A DNA stretch of 64,000 nucleotides from CAYWRZ01 sp964460845 (GTDB lineage Bacteria; Bacteroidota; Bacteroidia; Flavobacteriales_D; UBA2798), in the NCBI GenBank assembly GCA_964460845.1, contig CAYWRZ010000011.1:24757-88756 (forward strand), written 5' to 3'. The notes under the pieces are model-generated. The model saw only the letters and a list, made by a program, of their open reading frames with translations, had not been told where the DNA came from and searched no databases. Made by a program: the position numbers and the translations under genes. This document shows, piece after piece, positions 63,701-64,000 of the stretch. Position 1 is the stretch's first letter. Every line of letters begins with the position of its first letter.

Positions 63701-64000
63701 CATCCGTAATACCCGTGCCACTCCATGTGCCGCCTGCTTCAGCAGCAGTCAAGGTTACCCAAGTCACGCTTTCGCAATGCGGACCCGAAGCTTGAATGCT
63801 CGGATCAGGTACACGCCATACTTCAACCTGTATCGTATCGCTCACCGGACAGTTACCAGCAATCGCATACACAATCTGATGTACACCCACTCCAGCGGTC
63901 GAGGGAGAAAATGTGCCCGCAGCGGCATCTGTAATACCGGTGCCACTCCATGTGCCGCCTGCCTCTGCGGCAGTCAAGGTCACTGAACTTACACTCTCAC
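60762..64000 (-). CDS. Giant tandem-repeat surface protein with T9SS type B C-terminus (5' truncated)
   Basis: At least 1078 residues are visible and the frame runs off the window edge. The last 95 residues form the gliding-motility-type C-terminal (CHU_C, T9SS type B) domain: IPNAFTPDNDGINDFF, MFIFNRWGELIHES, AWDGTSKGSQCQDGVYVYKV. Just before it lie a PKD-like domain and an Ig-like segment. The rest is eleven tandem units of about 75 residues, each with a GGTWSGTGITD-type core, a FSPS..AG.G.H.IVY-type strand and GNCPVSDTI. It is a secreted or surface-anchored adhesin-like protein, transported by type IX secretion. Binding partner unknown. Confidence 0.92.
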   Translation of the reverse strand, partial: ESVSSVTLTAAEAGGTWSGTGITDAAAGTFSPSTAGVGVHQIVYAIAGNCPVSDTIQVEVWRVPDPSIQASGPHCESVTWVTLTAAEAGGTWSGTGITDAAVGTFSPSSVGEGFYDVVYSIGGNCPVSDTIQIEVWRVPDATIQASGPHCESVTSVTLTAAEAGGTWSGTGITDAAAGTFSPSTAGVGVHQIVYAIGGNCPVSDTIQVEVWRVPDPSIQASGPHCESVNSVTLIAAEAGGTWSGTGITDGSAGTFSPSLVGEGFYEVVYSIDGNCPVSDTIQVEVWRVPDPSIQASGPHCESVSSVTLTAAETGGTWSGTGITDASAGTFSPSSVGEGFYEVVYSIGGNCPVSDTIQVEVWRVPDPSIQASGPHCESVTSVTLTAAEAGGTWSGAGITDAAAGTFSPSSVGEGFYEVVYSIGGNCPVSDTIQIEVWHVPDPAILPAGPFCVNLSNTSVSAVTPGGTWSGTGITNATTGAFSPSTAGPGTHSIVYAIAGNCPVSDTLIVNVLPLLNGSFTYPVSRICSNGAPIIPTALEPGGTWSGTGVTNPATGEFDPATAGPGIFVISHIIPGACTITGYDTLTVVPLPNAAITPAGTFCVDRQPLLLTAATPGGTWSGPGITDTTSGMFSPADAGVGIHTILYSIEGECPSSATLQITVRPLDNAAFSYPVQELCLTGSPLLPVAAQPGGTYSGPGIANASTGEFNPSLAGIGTHTIVYSQNGNCPNSSTFVIRVNAPGNPAIVYSGSSVCSGQTPFTLQALDGGGIWIGNGIVDPATGLFSPAQAGPGVHQVIYQIPGVCQVADTVFIEVLPSPQPQIQGTLPNGCVPVAVTLTAVGSSGGSTFSWLSTDAYTSSGNVFAHNYLLSGCYTVSLTETDTNGCATTVWASDTSCVLSWPVASFSYSPHEIHIFPEPTPVNLYSTSTGATQFEWYLDGNLISQDPRWIWTPPTDPDRFSYPICLVASNAYCEDTTCQILLIKDAQYLYIPNAFTPDNDGINDFFAPSFFGNESAVLEMFIFNRWGELIHESKSRRVAWDGTSKGSQCQDGVYVYKVRLLEPGGNTVIEERVGHVTLVR
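62661..64000 (-). repeat. 225-bp tandem repeats within the surface protein gene
   Basis: The landmark CGAAG of the CCCGAAGCTT motif recurs at 62886, 63111, 63336, 63561 and 63786, an exact 225-bp period (75 codons). The unit from 62661 starts diverged and joins the array; units nearer the 3' end of the gene are older and more diverged. Two sub-types alternate: FSPSTAGVGVHQIVYAI and FSPSSVGEGFYEVVYSI. The array continues beyond the window edge. Confidence 0.95.

Noticed and set aside
1..64000. Genome-wide reassignment of TGA
   Set aside because: hemB, rodA and the asnB-like gene end in TGA and their neighbours show normal family lengths, so TGA is a stop here.
62661..64000. CRISPR array
   Set aside because: The repeats are 225 bp, in frame and translated as protein domains, with no unique spacers.
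1..64000. tRNA, rRNA, riboswitch or insertion-sequence features
   Set aside because: None could be recognised in the intergenic gaps by eye; a covariance-model scan could still find a small RNA.

Overview
The window is a 64 kb piece of a Bacteroidota chromosome. The evidence is two TonB-dependent receptors carrying N-terminal carboxypeptidase-regulatory-like domains, type IX secretion (T9SS) sorting domains on three surface or secreted proteins, a DUF4249 lipoprotein beside a receptor, the purH-mreBCD-mrdA-rodA order, and many start codons preceded by the Bacteroidota -7 promoter element TAnnTTTG instead of a Shine-Dalgarno sequence. No tRNA, rRNA, CRISPR array, insertion sequence or prophage was seen. 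I do not assign a genus.

Layout. 1-7.2 kb: the end of a carboxypeptidase-regulatory-like protein, a TonB receptor, rsmE, a CorC-type transporter, yidD, hemB and a DinB-like protein. 7.3-14.6 kb: purH and the rod-shape and cell-wall elongation operon mreB-mreC-mreD-mrdA-rodA. 14.6-26.1 kb: mixed housekeeping and envelope genes (YqgE, DUF4159, metallo-beta-lactamase fold, a truncated LTA-synthase-like protein, MORN-repeat protein, mazG, PagL-like outer-membrane enzyme, DUF2807 lipoprotein, DUF2797, GH3-family protein, deoxynucleoside kinase). 26.1-27.9 kb: an AT-rich, probably acquired AlbA_2/ATPase-type regulator next to a 16-bp direct repeat. 28-29.4 kb: a small ECF sigma operon and a short convergent gene. 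29.6-32.6 kb: a delta-60-repeat T9SS protein and PBP4-type dacB. 32.7-41.7 kb: a compact exopolysaccharide cluster (asparagine-synthase-like enzyme, glycosyltransferase, Wza-like exporter, Wzc-like BY-kinase, rfbC, WecA/MraY-like enzyme) ending in a lytic transglycosylase. 41.7-46.7 kb: uvrA and groESL, with a strong terminator. 47-50 kb: an AT-rich orphan, WG-repeat and TPR proteins, and a decayed HD-hydrolase gene. 50-54.4 kb: a TonB receptor-DUF4249-histone-deacetylase-like operon. 54.5-57.4 kb: a second uvrA interrupted by an in-frame TGA. 57.4-64 kb: a secreted subtilase, a lipoprotein, a MORN-repeat protein and the 3' end of a giant T9SS surface protein built from tandem 75-residue repeats.

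How they work together. Much of the window builds or decorates the envelope: elongasome, peptidoglycan hydrolases, polysaccharide export, outer-membrane receptors and T9SS cargo. Gene packing is tight, with short overlaps and convergent genes that share stop-codon bases.

Most notable: (i) uvrA2, where the only visible lesion is TGA at a zinc-ligand cysteine; (ii) an HD-hydrolase relic between the WG and TPR genes; (iii) an LTA-synthase-like membrane domain with no catalytic half; (iv) a mosaic 225-bp repeat array in the giant adhesin; (v) a recurring promoter-to-ATG spacing that implies leaderless transcripts.
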